Source: an uncultured Gallionellaceae bacterium
GTDB lineage: Bacteria > Pseudomonadota > Gammaproteobacteria > Burkholderiales > Gallionellaceae
Assembly (NCBI GenBank): GCA_903847155.1
Contig: CAINCU010000031.1
Coordinates: 52,509 to 116,508, forward strand
Reading direction: 5' to 3'
Length of the DNA: 64,000 nucleotides
The position numbers and the translations under genes were made by a program. This document shows, one piece after another, positions 57,506 to 64,000 of this stretch. The notes beneath the pieces are model-generated. The model was not told the DNA's origin. It saw only the letters and a program-made list of their open reading frames with translations, and ran no database searches. Numbering within the stretch: position 1 is the stretch's first letter; every line of letters starts with the position of its first letter.

Positions 57506-57931
57506 TTAGCGCGAGTAAACGTTCAGCGCCGGGAAATAATACGCGATCTCGACTGCTGCTGTTTCAGCCGCGTCGGAACCGTGTACCGCATTGGCATCAA
57601 TGCTATCGGCGAAATCGGCGCGGATAGTGCCTTTATCGGCCTTCTTCGGATCAGTCGCGCCCATCAACTCACGATTCTTCAGAACGGCGTTCTCACCTTC
57701 CAGCACTTGGATCATCACCGGACCGGAGATCATGAAGCTCACCAGGTCGTTGAAGAAAGGACGTGCTTTATGCACCGCGTAGAAACCTTCCGCTTCGGCG
57801 CGCGACAGGTGAGTCATGCGTGCAGCCACGATCTTCAGACCGGCTTTTTCGAAACGGGAATAGATTTGACCGATGACATTCTTTGCCACGGCATCGGGTT
57901 TGATGATTGAAAGTGTACGTTCAACAGCCAT
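57506..57931 (-). CDS. ndk: Nucleoside-diphosphate kinase
   Basis: Ndk transfers the terminal phosphate of ATP to other nucleoside diphosphates through a phosphohistidine. The 141-residue protein has [17 protein letters not shown] at the N-terminus and the active histidine in [12 protein letters not shown] (His117). I use the ATG at 57931 with GGAGAGAAGC upstream rather than an in-frame start four codons earlier. It heads the rlmN-pilF-rodZ-ispG-hisS-yfgM-bamB-der run. Confidence 0.97.
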   Translation of the reverse strand: MAVERTLSIIKPDAVAKNVIGQIYSRFEKAGLKIVAARMTHLSRAEAEGFYAVHKARPFFNDLVSFMISGPVMIQVLEGENAVLKNRELMGATDPKKADKGTIRADFADSIDANAVHGSDAAETAAVEIAYYFPALNVYSR

Positions 57932-58048
57932 GCTTCTCTCCAAAATGAATATGAATCAGAAAATTCTGAGGGCGCGATTCTAGCAGCCTTTGCCTGCCCT
58001 GTCGCAGCCACAAGCCATGCGAGACAGGGCTTGAGCAGTGAAAAGCAG

Positions 58049-58117
58049 CGACACGGTTCCAGTAGGCGGGAGAAAAACTTTTAACACTTTGTAGAACGCC
58101 TATTGACGGGGCTTGCG
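58049..58117 (-). repeat. Dispersed 41-bp period repeat, locus 3
   Basis: On the minus strand the element begins CGCAAGCC (58110-58117), followed by CCGTCAATAGGCGTTCTACA (58090-58109). A weakly conserved terminal copy lies one period further. It fills the gap between the NnrS-like gene and ndk. Confidence 0.65.
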
Positions 58118-58128
58118 ATGAAGGTGGC

Positions 58129-59424
58129 TCACACTGCCAGCAGCTCGATGCGCCGCAGCGTGCGCCGATAAACTACGATGCCGGTGAATACCGCATAACT
58201 CAGCAACATGCCCTGCAGCAGCAGGCCAAGCGCGGTGAGCCACGCCGCCGCACTCAACCATGGACCGAGCAGTGCAACCAACAATGTGCCACCATGCAGC
58301 CACAAGTGCCACCACATCAGGCGATCCGGGATGACTTCCTTCATATTCGGGATGCCGGCCTTGACCGCATTGATGCCGCCGCGAAACAGGTGGAACCAGA
58401 CCAGGAACGGGATGATCTTGTACAGCATTCCTTGTATCAGCGACATGGCGAACCCCGCGATAAAAGCGATGGCGGACATCAGCCTAAACTGCAGGGCGAC
58501 GGCGGGCAGCAGTAGTGATGCCAGATAAAACAATGCAGCCAGCAACAGCGACAACATGCCCAGCCGGAAAAAACTCAACGTAGCATCCGTCACCTTGCGC
58601 CGACGCTGCCTTTGCAGTTTCAGCGTCACCAGCGCGAAGCCAGCGGCCAGCAGCCAAAATGAGATTCCCGCCGATGCAATCCATAATTGTTCCGCGCCGA
58701 TCAACAGTAATGCAAGGTTCAGTAACAGGATGGCGAACAGGGCGGGCGCCAGTACGGCAGTCAGCCATTTCGGATAGGCCGGCGTGATCTGGAACATCGG
58801 CACCACCTGATATGACACGCCGACGATCAGCAGCATCACCCAGCCGCCCAATGCCAGACTGATGTGCGCGGCGGACAATGCGGCGTAGTCGAGTACCGCG
58901 CCCGTGACAAATCCTCTGACCAGCAGTATTCCCAGTGAGACTGCTACGGCAAGCGCACAGATGGACAACAGGATCGCGGTCTTCGTCACATTACGCGCGG
59001 AGGCGCGCCACAAACTGAGCATGCTGGCAACTATGAATACCAGGAAAGCCGTGCCCAGCAACGGCCAGGCCAGATTGAGCAAATGCGCATTACCCAGCAT
59101 GAAGCCGCCGCATAACGACAGCGTCCCCGCACCCAAAGGCACGCTGGTGAACCATGCCACCCAGCGCGATGCCGGAACCGGGCTGCCGATCACCACCGGC
59201 AGGATTTGCTGAGTCGCACCCATCATCACCATAGCCATGAATCCCAGCGTGATGCAGTGCGTTGCTGCCAGCAGCGCGGGCGTTTGCGCGGCGGCGAACA
59301 GGTTGCCGTCGCTCAGCGCCAGCATCAATGCGGCCAGCAGCAGGAACAGCGGCGCGACCGCAAAGAAACGCAGCGGCACCGAAATCGGCGGCGCCTGATC
59401 GGTACTGAGCGAGGTAATGTTCAT
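58129..59424 (-). CDS. NnrS-like/haem-copper-oxidase-fold membrane protein
   Basis: A 431-residue protein with about twelve membrane helices. The histidine-containing helices THCITLGFMAMVMMGATQQ (residue 56) and AAHISLALGGWVMLLIVGVS (residue 188) and the later FLVWFHLFRG resemble the CcoN-like fold shared with NnrS. NnrS relatives protect against nitric oxide or affect denitrification. It overlaps the DUF2249 gene (ATGA) and lies with a hemerythrin gene, divergent from nsrR-nnrS. A role in nitric-oxide stress is inferred from that context. Confidence 0.7.
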   Translation of the reverse strand: MNITSLSTDQAPPISVPLRFFAVAPLFLLLAALMLALSDGNLFAAAQTPALLAATHCITLGFMAMVMMGATQQILPVVIGSPVPASRWVAWFTSVPLGAGTLSLCGGFMLGNAHLLNLAWPLLGTAFLVFIVASMLSLWRASARNVTKTAILLSICALAVAVSLGILLVRGFVTGAVLDYAALSAAHISLALGGWVMLLIVGVSYQVVPMFQITPAYPKWLTAVLAPALFAILLLNLALLLIGAEQLWIASAGISFWLLAAGFALVTLKLQRQRRRKVTDATLSFFRLGMLSLLLAALFYLASLLLPAVALQFRLMSAIAFIAGFAMSLIQGMLYKIIPFLVWFHLFRGGINAVKAGIPNMKEVIPDRLMWWHLWLHGGTLLVALLGPWLSAAAWLTALGLLLQGMLLSYAVFTGIVVYRRTLRRIELLAV

Positions 59425-59651
59425 GCGGCGCAGGAGATTAAAATTTCAAAACTGCCGTCCGCCAGCGCAGTGGTCTGCCACGCAAAACCGCTATCGCGCA
59501 ACACGTCGTAGAGCGGAAACGGCTCGCGGTGGATATGCACTTGCAGCGCGCTGGCGGCGGGCAGCGTACGCAAGGCACCCATGATGAGTTCGAACGGTTC
59601 CGGCGGCGGCAGTCCGCTCACGTCGAGATGCAGGATCGCTTGCGCGGCCAT
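59421..59651 (-). CDS. DUF2249 family protein
   Basis: A 76-residue soluble domain matching DUF2249, a small TusA-like or SirA-like fold without a known function that often sits beside hemerythrin and nitric-oxide genes. Visible segments are LHLDVSGLPPPEPFELIMGA and REPFPLYDVLRDSGF. It lies between the hemerythrin gene (3 bases upstream) and the NnrS-like gene, with which it overlaps by four bases. Confidence 0.8.
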   Translation of the reverse strand: MAAQAILHLDVSGLPPPEPFELIMGALRTLPAASALQVHIHREPFPLYDVLRDSGFAWQTTALADGSFEILISCAA

Positions 59652-59654
59652 CGC

Positions 59655-60086
59655 TCAGGCAGCTTGCATGCGTTGCAGCATGGCTGCGCTGTCCTTGGCC
59701 AGCAAACGATCCGCGATGGGGTACAGAATCTGCTCTTCCTTCAGGTTGTGCTGCTGCATCACGATCAGCAGCGTTTCCGAAATCCCGGCGTAGCGCTGCG
59801 CATTGCGGCTGTTCAGCGCTGCAGCCAGTTGGCGCAACAGATCGTTGATCTGCTCGTGTTCCATCAGCATCACCTGCACCGGCCCGCCGGGGCCACCGGC
59901 CGCCATCAAGGCGGGAAACAACTGCACTTTCTCCATGTGGAAATGGCGCGCCATCTCGTCACTAAACACACCGAATGCACTTTGCGCAGCCTCCCAGTCG
60001 CCGGACAGTGCAGCCTCTTCGGTAAGGGCAAAATCGTTGTCGCAGGTTTTATGGTTGCCCTGCATGAATTCGGCAATGGATGGCAT
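59655..60086 (-). CDS. Hemerythrin HHE-domain protein
   Basis: A 143-residue di-iron four-helix protein. The predicted ligands are His12, His48, His77 and His113 with acidic residues nearby (NHKTCDNDF, ARHFHMEKVQLFP, MEHEQIND, QQHNLKEEQILYP). HHE proteins bind oxygen or nitric oxide or aid repair of iron-sulfur clusters; in this context a nitric-oxide-related role is likely. It is the first gene of a minus-strand operon divergent from the DUF2249-nsrR-nnrS genes. Confidence 0.88.
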   Translation of the reverse strand: MPSIAEFMQGNHKTCDNDFALTEEAALSGDWEAAQSAFGVFSDEMARHFHMEKVQLFPALMAAGGPGGPVQVMLMEHEQINDLLRQLAAALNSRNAQRYAGISETLLIVMQQHNLKEEQILYPIADRLLAKDSAAMLQRMQAA

Positions 60087-60152
60087 ATCGGTTTCCTTGA
60101 AAAGTATCGGTTGGTGGAATGAAAAATGATTGCGTTGCGCATTGTATAACTA

Positions 60153-60175
60153 AACATGTATCATTGGCACATGTT
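60153..60175. promoter_or_regulatory. Palindromic operator candidate in the NO-response divergent promoter
   Basis: AACATGT (60153-60159) and ACATGTT (60169-60175) form an inverted repeat with a nine-base spacer. It sits in the 131-base gap between the hemerythrin gene and the divergent DUF2249-nsrR-nnrS genes. It resembles NsrR half-sites of the ATGYAT type. NsrR autoregulation is therefore likely but unproven. Confidence 0.5.
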
Positions 60176-60217
60176 AATTATTTCCGACATAACTTCCAAC
60201 CAATCAAGGAATCCGCA

Positions 60218-60478
60218 ATGACCCACAACTGCGCCAACTCGTTCACCCCTGACCTGCATTACCCTTTCGATGCGCGCGGCGTTGCCAAGCGCTTCCGCCA
60301 TGCAGCGATCTTCGGCGCGCTCGATTCGCTGAACAAAGGCGAGACCATGGTGTTCGTCAACGACCACGACCCGCTGCCGCTGCTCTCCCAATTACAAGCG
60401 CGTTACGGTGATGCCATCCACATCAGCTACGTCGCCCGCGAGCCGGGGCAGATCGTCATCAACTTCATGCGCACATGA
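60218..60478 (+). CDS. DUF2249 family protein
   Basis: An 86-residue DUF2249 protein with DARGVAKRFRHAAIFGALDSL and the closing ISYVAREPGQIVINFMR. The start at 60218 follows AAGGAATCCGCA. It overlaps nsrR by four bases and so may be under its own regulator's control. Together with the minus-strand copy this locus holds two diverged DUF2249 genes. Confidence 0.82.
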   Translation: MTHNCANSFTPDLHYPFDARGVAKRFRHAAIFGALDSLNKGETMVFVNDHDPLPLLSQLQARYGDAIHISYVAREPGQIVINFMRT

Positions 60479-60942
60479 AATTAACCCAATACTCCGACCT
60501 CGGTCTGCGCCTGCTGATGTATCTGGCGCTGCGCCGGGGCGAGTTGGTCACCATTCAGGAAGTGAGCGAGCGCTTTGCGATTTCCAAAAACCATCTGGTC
60601 AAGATCTCGCATCAATTGACCAAGTCCGGTTTGATCGAAAGCATACAGGGGCGCAACGGCGGCATACGTTTGGCGCGCCCGCCGCAGGACATCAACGTCG
60701 AACAAGTGTTACGTGCAACCGAAGACAACTTCGATCTGGTCGAGTGTTTTGCCCCTTCGCACAACCAATGCGTCATTTCCGGCGCATGCAAATTGACCCT
60801 GGTGCTGGATGAAGCGCGCACCGCCTTCTTCGATGTGCTGAACAAAGTCTCGCTGGCCGATCTGGTGACGAACGGCAAGATGCTGGAAAAGACTTTGCTG
60901 CCGTTCCCCAAGATGGGGCGAGCCGTATCCGAAAGCAAATAA
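60475..60942 (+). CDS. nsrR: NsrR-like Rrf2 family transcriptional regulator
   Basis: NsrR is an iron-sulfur repressor that senses nitric oxide. The 155-residue protein has an N-terminal winged-helix (MKLTQYSDLGLRLLMYLALR with Asp8, and NHLVKISHQLTKSGLIES). The cluster cysteines are Cys91, Cys99 and Cys105 in ECF, QCVIS and GACKL, at the expected spacing. It probably controls the divergent genes around it. It overlaps nnrS by one base. Confidence 0.92.
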   Translation: MKLTQYSDLGLRLLMYLALRRGELVTIQEVSERFAISKNHLVKISHQLTKSGLIESIQGRNGGIRLARPPQDINVEQVLRATEDNFDLVECFAPSHNQCVISGACKLTLVLDEARTAFFDVLNKVSLADLVTNGKMLEKTLLPFPKMGRAVSESK

Positions 60943-62171
60943 TGAATCTCTCACAACGCTGGTCCGTATTCACCGCCGCGCCCCACCGCGTCATGCTCTT
61001 CATCGGTGCGCTACAAGCCGTCGCCGCAATGCTATGGTGGCTGATCGAACTGGCGACGCGCTATGGCTTCATCGGCCAGCCGCTGGACTTGCCGCTCCCG
61101 CCTGCCGCAGTCCACGCCTACCTGATGATCTTTGGCATGTTCCCGCCGCTGATGTTCGGCTTCCTGATGACCACATTTCCGCGCTGGATGAACGGCAGCG
61201 AAATCCCGGCGCGCCGCTATGTGCCCGCCTTCATTTTGCTGCTGCTGGGGATCGTCGGTTTTTATATCGGGTTGTTGAGCGGGCGCGGCATGTTGATCGC
61301 CGCCACGATCAGCACGCTGGCGGGCTGGGGCGTGGGGCTGTATGCGCTGTTGCGCGTGCTGCTCGACACCACGCATCCAAATAAACGCCATCCGCAAATA
61401 TTATTCATCGCGCTGTGCCTGGGCTGGTGCAGTCTGGCCGCCTACACCGTCTGGCTGTCGAACGACAACGACGCATGGCTGCGCCTCGCCATTCAGGGCG
61501 GACTATGGCTGTTCCTGCTGCCGGTATTCGCCAGCGTCGCGCACCGCATGGTCCCTTTCTTCACCAGCAGCGCACTGCAACAAGCGCAAGTGCCGCAACC
61601 GTACTGGGTCTGGTATGTGATGCTGGCAGGCAGCGTGTCGCATTTCCTGCTGCAACTAGTCGGCGCACAGGCGTGGCTGTGGCTGTGCGATGCACCGCTG
61701 GCGTTTGCCGCGCTGTACCTGAGCTACGTCTGGGGCTTGCGCCGCAGCCTGCACATCCCGCTGCTCGCCGTGTTGCACATCGGCTTCGCCTGGCTGGGCA
61801 TCGCCATGCTGCTGTTCACCGCGCAAAGCCTCGCGCAATTTGCCAATCACGACGCACTGCCGCTGTGGGGACTGGCACCGTTGCATGCGCTGACCATAGG
61901 CTGCTTCGCCACCATATTGATCGGCATGGCCACACGCGTCACACTGGGTCATTCCGGCCTGCCGATGCGCGTGAACAATGCCGTCAAACTGCTGTTCATC
62001 GGCATCCAGCTGGCCGCCCTGCTGCGCATACTGGCGGACGTGCTGGAGATGCAGGCAAGAGTGCAATGGTATCTGGCGGCAGCGCTGATCTGGGTGGTTT
62101 GCTTTGGTTTCTGGGGTGTGCGCTATCTGCCTGCGTTCTGGACGCCGCGTGCGGATGGGGTGGCGGGGTGA
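60942..62171 (+). CDS. nnrS: NnrS family haem-copper membrane protein
   Basis: NnrS is a haem- and copper-containing membrane protein that protects cells from nitric-oxide stress. The 409-residue protein has about twelve helices, with conserved VHAYLMIFGMFPPLMFGFLM near residue 57 and the family marker LHALTIGCFATILIGMATRVTLGHSG near residue 307 (two overlapping segments). It is the last gene of the DUF2249-nsrR-nnrS operon. Confidence 0.92.
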   Translation: MNLSQRWSVFTAAPHRVMLFIGALQAVAAMLWWLIELATRYGFIGQPLDLPLPPAAVHAYLMIFGMFPPLMFGFLMTTFPRWMNGSEIPARRYVPAFILLLLGIVGFYIGLLSGRGMLIAATISTLAGWGVGLYALLRVLLDTTHPNKRHPQILFIALCLGWCSLAAYTVWLSNDNDAWLRLAIQGGLWLFLLPVFASVAHRMVPFFTSSALQQAQVPQPYWVWYVMLAGSVSHFLLQLVGAQAWLWLCDAPLAFAALYLSYVWGLRRSLHIPLLAVLHIGFAWLGIAMLLFTAQSLAQFANHDALPLWGLAPLHALTIGCFATILIGMATRVTLGHSGLPMRVNNAVKLLFIGIQLAALLRILADVLEMQARVQWYLAAALIWVVCFGFWGVRYLPAFWTPRADGVAG

Positions 62172-62217
62172 TGGAATCGCAACACCACCAATTTGCTATT
62201 TATAAACACACCTTGCC

Positions 62218-62285
62218 CGCAAGCCAATAGATTCGCGTATCTTCAATGTGTGCAATATGTAGATCGCCATTTGGCGCGGCTTGCG
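62218..62285 (-). repeat. Dispersed 41-bp period repeat, locus 4
   Basis: The 68-base element has perfect 8-base terminal inverted repeats (CGCAAGCC at 62218-62225, GGCTTGCG at 62278-62285). On the minus strand it contains one full unit (GCGCCAAATGGCGATCTACA), a spacer with CATTGAAGATAC, and a terminal unit ending in CTATTGGCTTGCG. This is the cleanest example of the element. The rest of the 278-base gap shows no gene. Confidence 0.75.
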
Positions 62286-62449
62286 AGGCAATAAGGGGAA
62301 CGCATCGAACGTGGGGCTAGAAACGAAGCGCTACGAATTTAGACTCGGAGATTCTTTAAATACTGCACTTTGAATCATTGCCAACAATTTGTGCTTATAA
62401 TCTGTGCCATGTCTCTGTGATGGCGCAGAATTTTTCAATGAGGTAGCCA

Positions 62450-62725
62450 ATGCAATTAAATAAATCAATTTTAATCTCGCTTATTTCAATTGCTTCGCTG
62501 TCAGGATGCACATCTTTTTCGAACCTCGACAGTAGCGCTTTCGACAAAGGCGCTATACCAGATAAGCAATTTACTACTGAATCGGCTCAGTGTGAGATGG
62601 AAGGCGAAAAAAGCAGAACCATGGGTGGAATGGGCGGGTTGGCTGGTACATCTTCATATTACGAGACATTCAATCGTGTCTATGATGCTTGTATGCGATC
62701 CAAAGGCTACACAAGAAAACAATAG
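62450..62725 (+). CDS. Small putative lipoprotein
   Basis: A 91-residue protein with a lipoprotein signal (MQLNKSILISLISIASLSGC, lipidated Cys20), a short polar part and a glycine-rich stretch (TMGGMGGLAGTSS), ending in a cysteine-containing DACMRSKGYTRKQ. ATG is preceded by GAGGTAGCCA. The family is unknown to me. It lies between two dispersed repeat elements. Confidence 0.6.
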   Translation: MQLNKSILISLISIASLSGCTSFSNLDSSAFDKGAIPDKQFTTESAQCEMEGEKSRTMGGMGGLAGTSSYYETFNRVYDACMRSKGYTRKQ

Positions 62726-62745
62726 CCTCTGTTACGACAATTTCC

Positions 62746-63129
62746 ATGTCAATTATTAAAGCTCTACTAGATGGTATTTTTGCGGGACGGGTTGCAAGTG
62801 CCTTGCTGGATATAGGTATTGACGTAAACAAATTACATCCAATGCTTTCCGACGCATTAATGGCATTAGAGCGCGAACATCGGGGTAAGAATAGCCCTCG
62901 TGAGACAGCCACTATTTTTCTCCTTACCTATATGACTGCTTTACCTAGCAGCACATTTATATTTTCCCGATATTTGCCAGAGCTTATCGAAAGGGCTAAA
63001 ACAGTTATGGATATGTGGGTTAGTAAAGACCGAATGAATGCGGATTTTGCTTATCAACACAGTACCCTGCTACGCACAAAGTTGCGTGAACATATGGAAG
63101 TAGTAAGTGCGATGATGAATAAGGTCTAA
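62746..63129 (+). CDS. Hypothetical protein
   Basis: A 127-residue mostly helical protein that begins MSIIKALLDGIFAGRVASAL after a weak ribosome-binding site. It has no signal peptide; one moderately hydrophobic stretch (TATIFLLTYMTALPSSTFIF) may be a membrane-associated helix. It lies 20 bases after the small lipoprotein gene. I recognise no family. Confidence 0.5.
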   Translation: MSIIKALLDGIFAGRVASALLDIGIDVNKLHPMLSDALMALEREHRGKNSPRETATIFLLTYMTALPSSTFIFSRYLPELIERAKTVMDMWVSKDRMNADFAYQHSTLLRTKLREHMEVVSAMMNKV

Positions 63130-63494
63130 TTATTGGGGTCGGGTTCGCAATACTTTTCCATCCACTTCCCCATCCCTCTTTCGCCCACGCAATCTAACAG
63201 CAAAGCCAGCAACTTTCCACGCTCAAGAATATATAGGCCTGTCGCCTTGCGCACTGCGGCGCTGTTGCGGTTTGTTTTCGATTTCGCTATACCACCTGCC
63301 ACGCAAGGCAGTAGATACGGGCATCTTCATGCGGCGATGTACGCGGATCGCCTATTGACGGGCATCTTCAAACACTTATTGTTTTCACAATTACTGCCTG
63401 AACGAGCGCGCACGCTGTAAATCAGTACGTTATTTTCGCCGCGAATTACATTCAGATAGAATGCACCACATATCTCAGCAAAAGGAATCTCGCC
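63130..63494. other. Intergenic region with repeat locus 5
   Basis: This 365-base gap has no convincing gene. At 63302-63361 it holds the dispersed repeat on the minus strand: CCGTCAATAGGCGATCCGCG, a 21-base spacer ending in GAAGATGC, and the terminal unit CCGTATCTACTGCCTTGCGT. The latter matches the terminal unit of locus 1 almost exactly. A promoter for the toxin-antitoxin genes is presumably in the last 80 bases, with AAAGGAA before the antitoxin start. Confidence 0.65.
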
Positions 63495-63719
63495 ATGAAT
63501 ACCGCCACCATTGAAGATGCCGCCCTGCATTTGCCGGAAGAAGCGCGTGCGCAGTTGGCGCATAAGTTGTTAATCAGTCTCGATACGCAATCTGAACTTG
63601 AAATTGCAGAAGATTGGCGCAATGAAGCAAGCCGTCGTGCTGCCGATATAGATAATGGCGCGGCGACACTGATTCCCGCCGATGCGGTGCGAGCTGCCGC
63701 CCGAGCATTGCTGAAGTGA
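63495..63719 (+). CDS. Addiction-module antitoxin (RelB/ParD-like)
   Basis: A 74-residue protein with [19 protein letters not shown] at the N-terminus and a charged helix with [26 protein letters not shown]. This matches the putative addiction-module component family, whose members bind DNA and neutralise a RelE/ParE toxin. AAAGGAATCTCGCC precedes the ATG. The stop overlaps the toxin start. Confidence 0.85.
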   Translation: MNTATIEDAALHLPEEARAQLAHKLLISLDTQSELEIAEDWRNEASRRAADIDNGAATLIPADAVRAAARALLK

Positions 63720-64000
63720 CTTATCAGTTTCACCCGGCAGCATCGGCGGAGTATTTTGACAGTATCGCCTTTTACGAAAGTCGCGTTGCCGGCTTGGGTG
63801 CAGACTTTATTTCGGAGTTTGAAGCAACGCTGAGTCGTGTGTGTGCCTCGCCCATGAGTTACCCGCTGGATTGCCCGCCGGATATACGAAAAGCCGGATT
63901 GCAACGGTTTCCCTTCAATGTGTTGTATCGCGTTTCAGGCGAGACTATTCAGGTGCTTGCGGTTGCGCATCATCGTCGCCGTTCAAGTTATTGGCTGGGA
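63716..64000 (+). CDS. RelE/ParE family toxin (partial or truncated by the window)
   Basis: An open frame beginning at a GTG (63716) that overlaps the antitoxin stop by four bases. The first 95 residues are in the window. They show a ParE-like fold with [48 protein letters not shown] and [16 protein letters not shown], the last being typical of the family C-terminus. It probably ends within a few codons beyond base 64000. ParE toxins act on gyrase; RelE toxins cut mRNA. I cannot tell which. Confidence 0.85.
   Translation, partial: MTYQFHPAASAEYFDSIAFYESRVAGLGADFISEFEATLSRVCASPMSYPLDCPPDIRKAGLQRFPFNVLYRVSGETIQVLAVAHHRRRSSYWLG

Overview
The window reads as a chromosomal segment of a sulfur-oxidising betaproteobacterium. 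The evidence is the gene order of its housekeeping block (ndk-rlmN-pilF-rodZ-ispG-hisS-yfgM-bamB-der ... hfq-hflX-hflK-hflC-DUF2065-hisZ-purA, then rnr-rlmB), which is typical of Betaproteobacteria, together with a full set of cytoplasmic sulfite-oxidation genes and a squalene/hopanoid precursor operon (hpnCDE). A Nitrosomonadales or Gallionellaceae-like host is my best guess, but this is inferred from family recognition only.

Layout. 1-2.7 kb: class I fumarase (cut by the left edge), the GTPase YlqF and the lipoprotein MlaA. 3-24.4 kb: energy metabolism of reduced sulfur. In order this holds a FadL-type outer-membrane channel, tusA-dsrE2 sulfur carriers, a five-gene operon soeABC plus two SulP anion transporters, a TlpA-like thioredoxin and a periplasmic parvulin, a seven-haem cytochrome, a NapC/NirT tetrahaem cytochrome, a dihaem c4-like cytochrome, and the divergent sat and aprBA genes. 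Sulfite can therefore be oxidised by two routes: directly by SoeABC, or indirectly through APS by AprBA and Sat. 24.5-38 kb: a YkgJ-like protein, an EamA transporter, dapC-dapD-pilU-arsC-like-dapE-(small ORF)-prmB-hpnCDE, a DUF3025 protein, and a cNMP-binding/ParA-like pair. 38-58 kb: one long block of minus-strand housekeeping genes with tRNA-Leu(CAG). 58-62.2 kb: a divergent nitric-oxide response module (hemerythrin, two DUF2249 proteins, NsrR-like Rrf2 regulator, NnrS and an NnrS-like membrane protein). 62.2-64 kb: small orphan genes and a toxin-antitoxin pair cut by the right edge.

Two signals stand out beyond the gene list. First, an unusual tripartite promoter architecture recurs upstream of tusA-dsrE2, of soeABC-sulP-sulP and of the cytochrome c4/NapC operon: a GGGTTAT box, a GGCTATGG box 17-19 bases later and a -10-like box 20 to 22 bases after that. 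It ties the uncharacterised cytochrome cluster to sulfur oxidation. Second, a family of small intergenic repeats occurs at five loci, built from a 20-base unit (CCGTCAATAGGCGATCTACA) with a 40-41 base period and a degenerate terminal unit.

The multihaem cluster between the two sulfite-oxidation loci is the best candidate for an undescribed system. It comprises a seven-haem protein with an EF-hand-like calcium loop and no family I can name, NapC, c4, and nearby folding factors.
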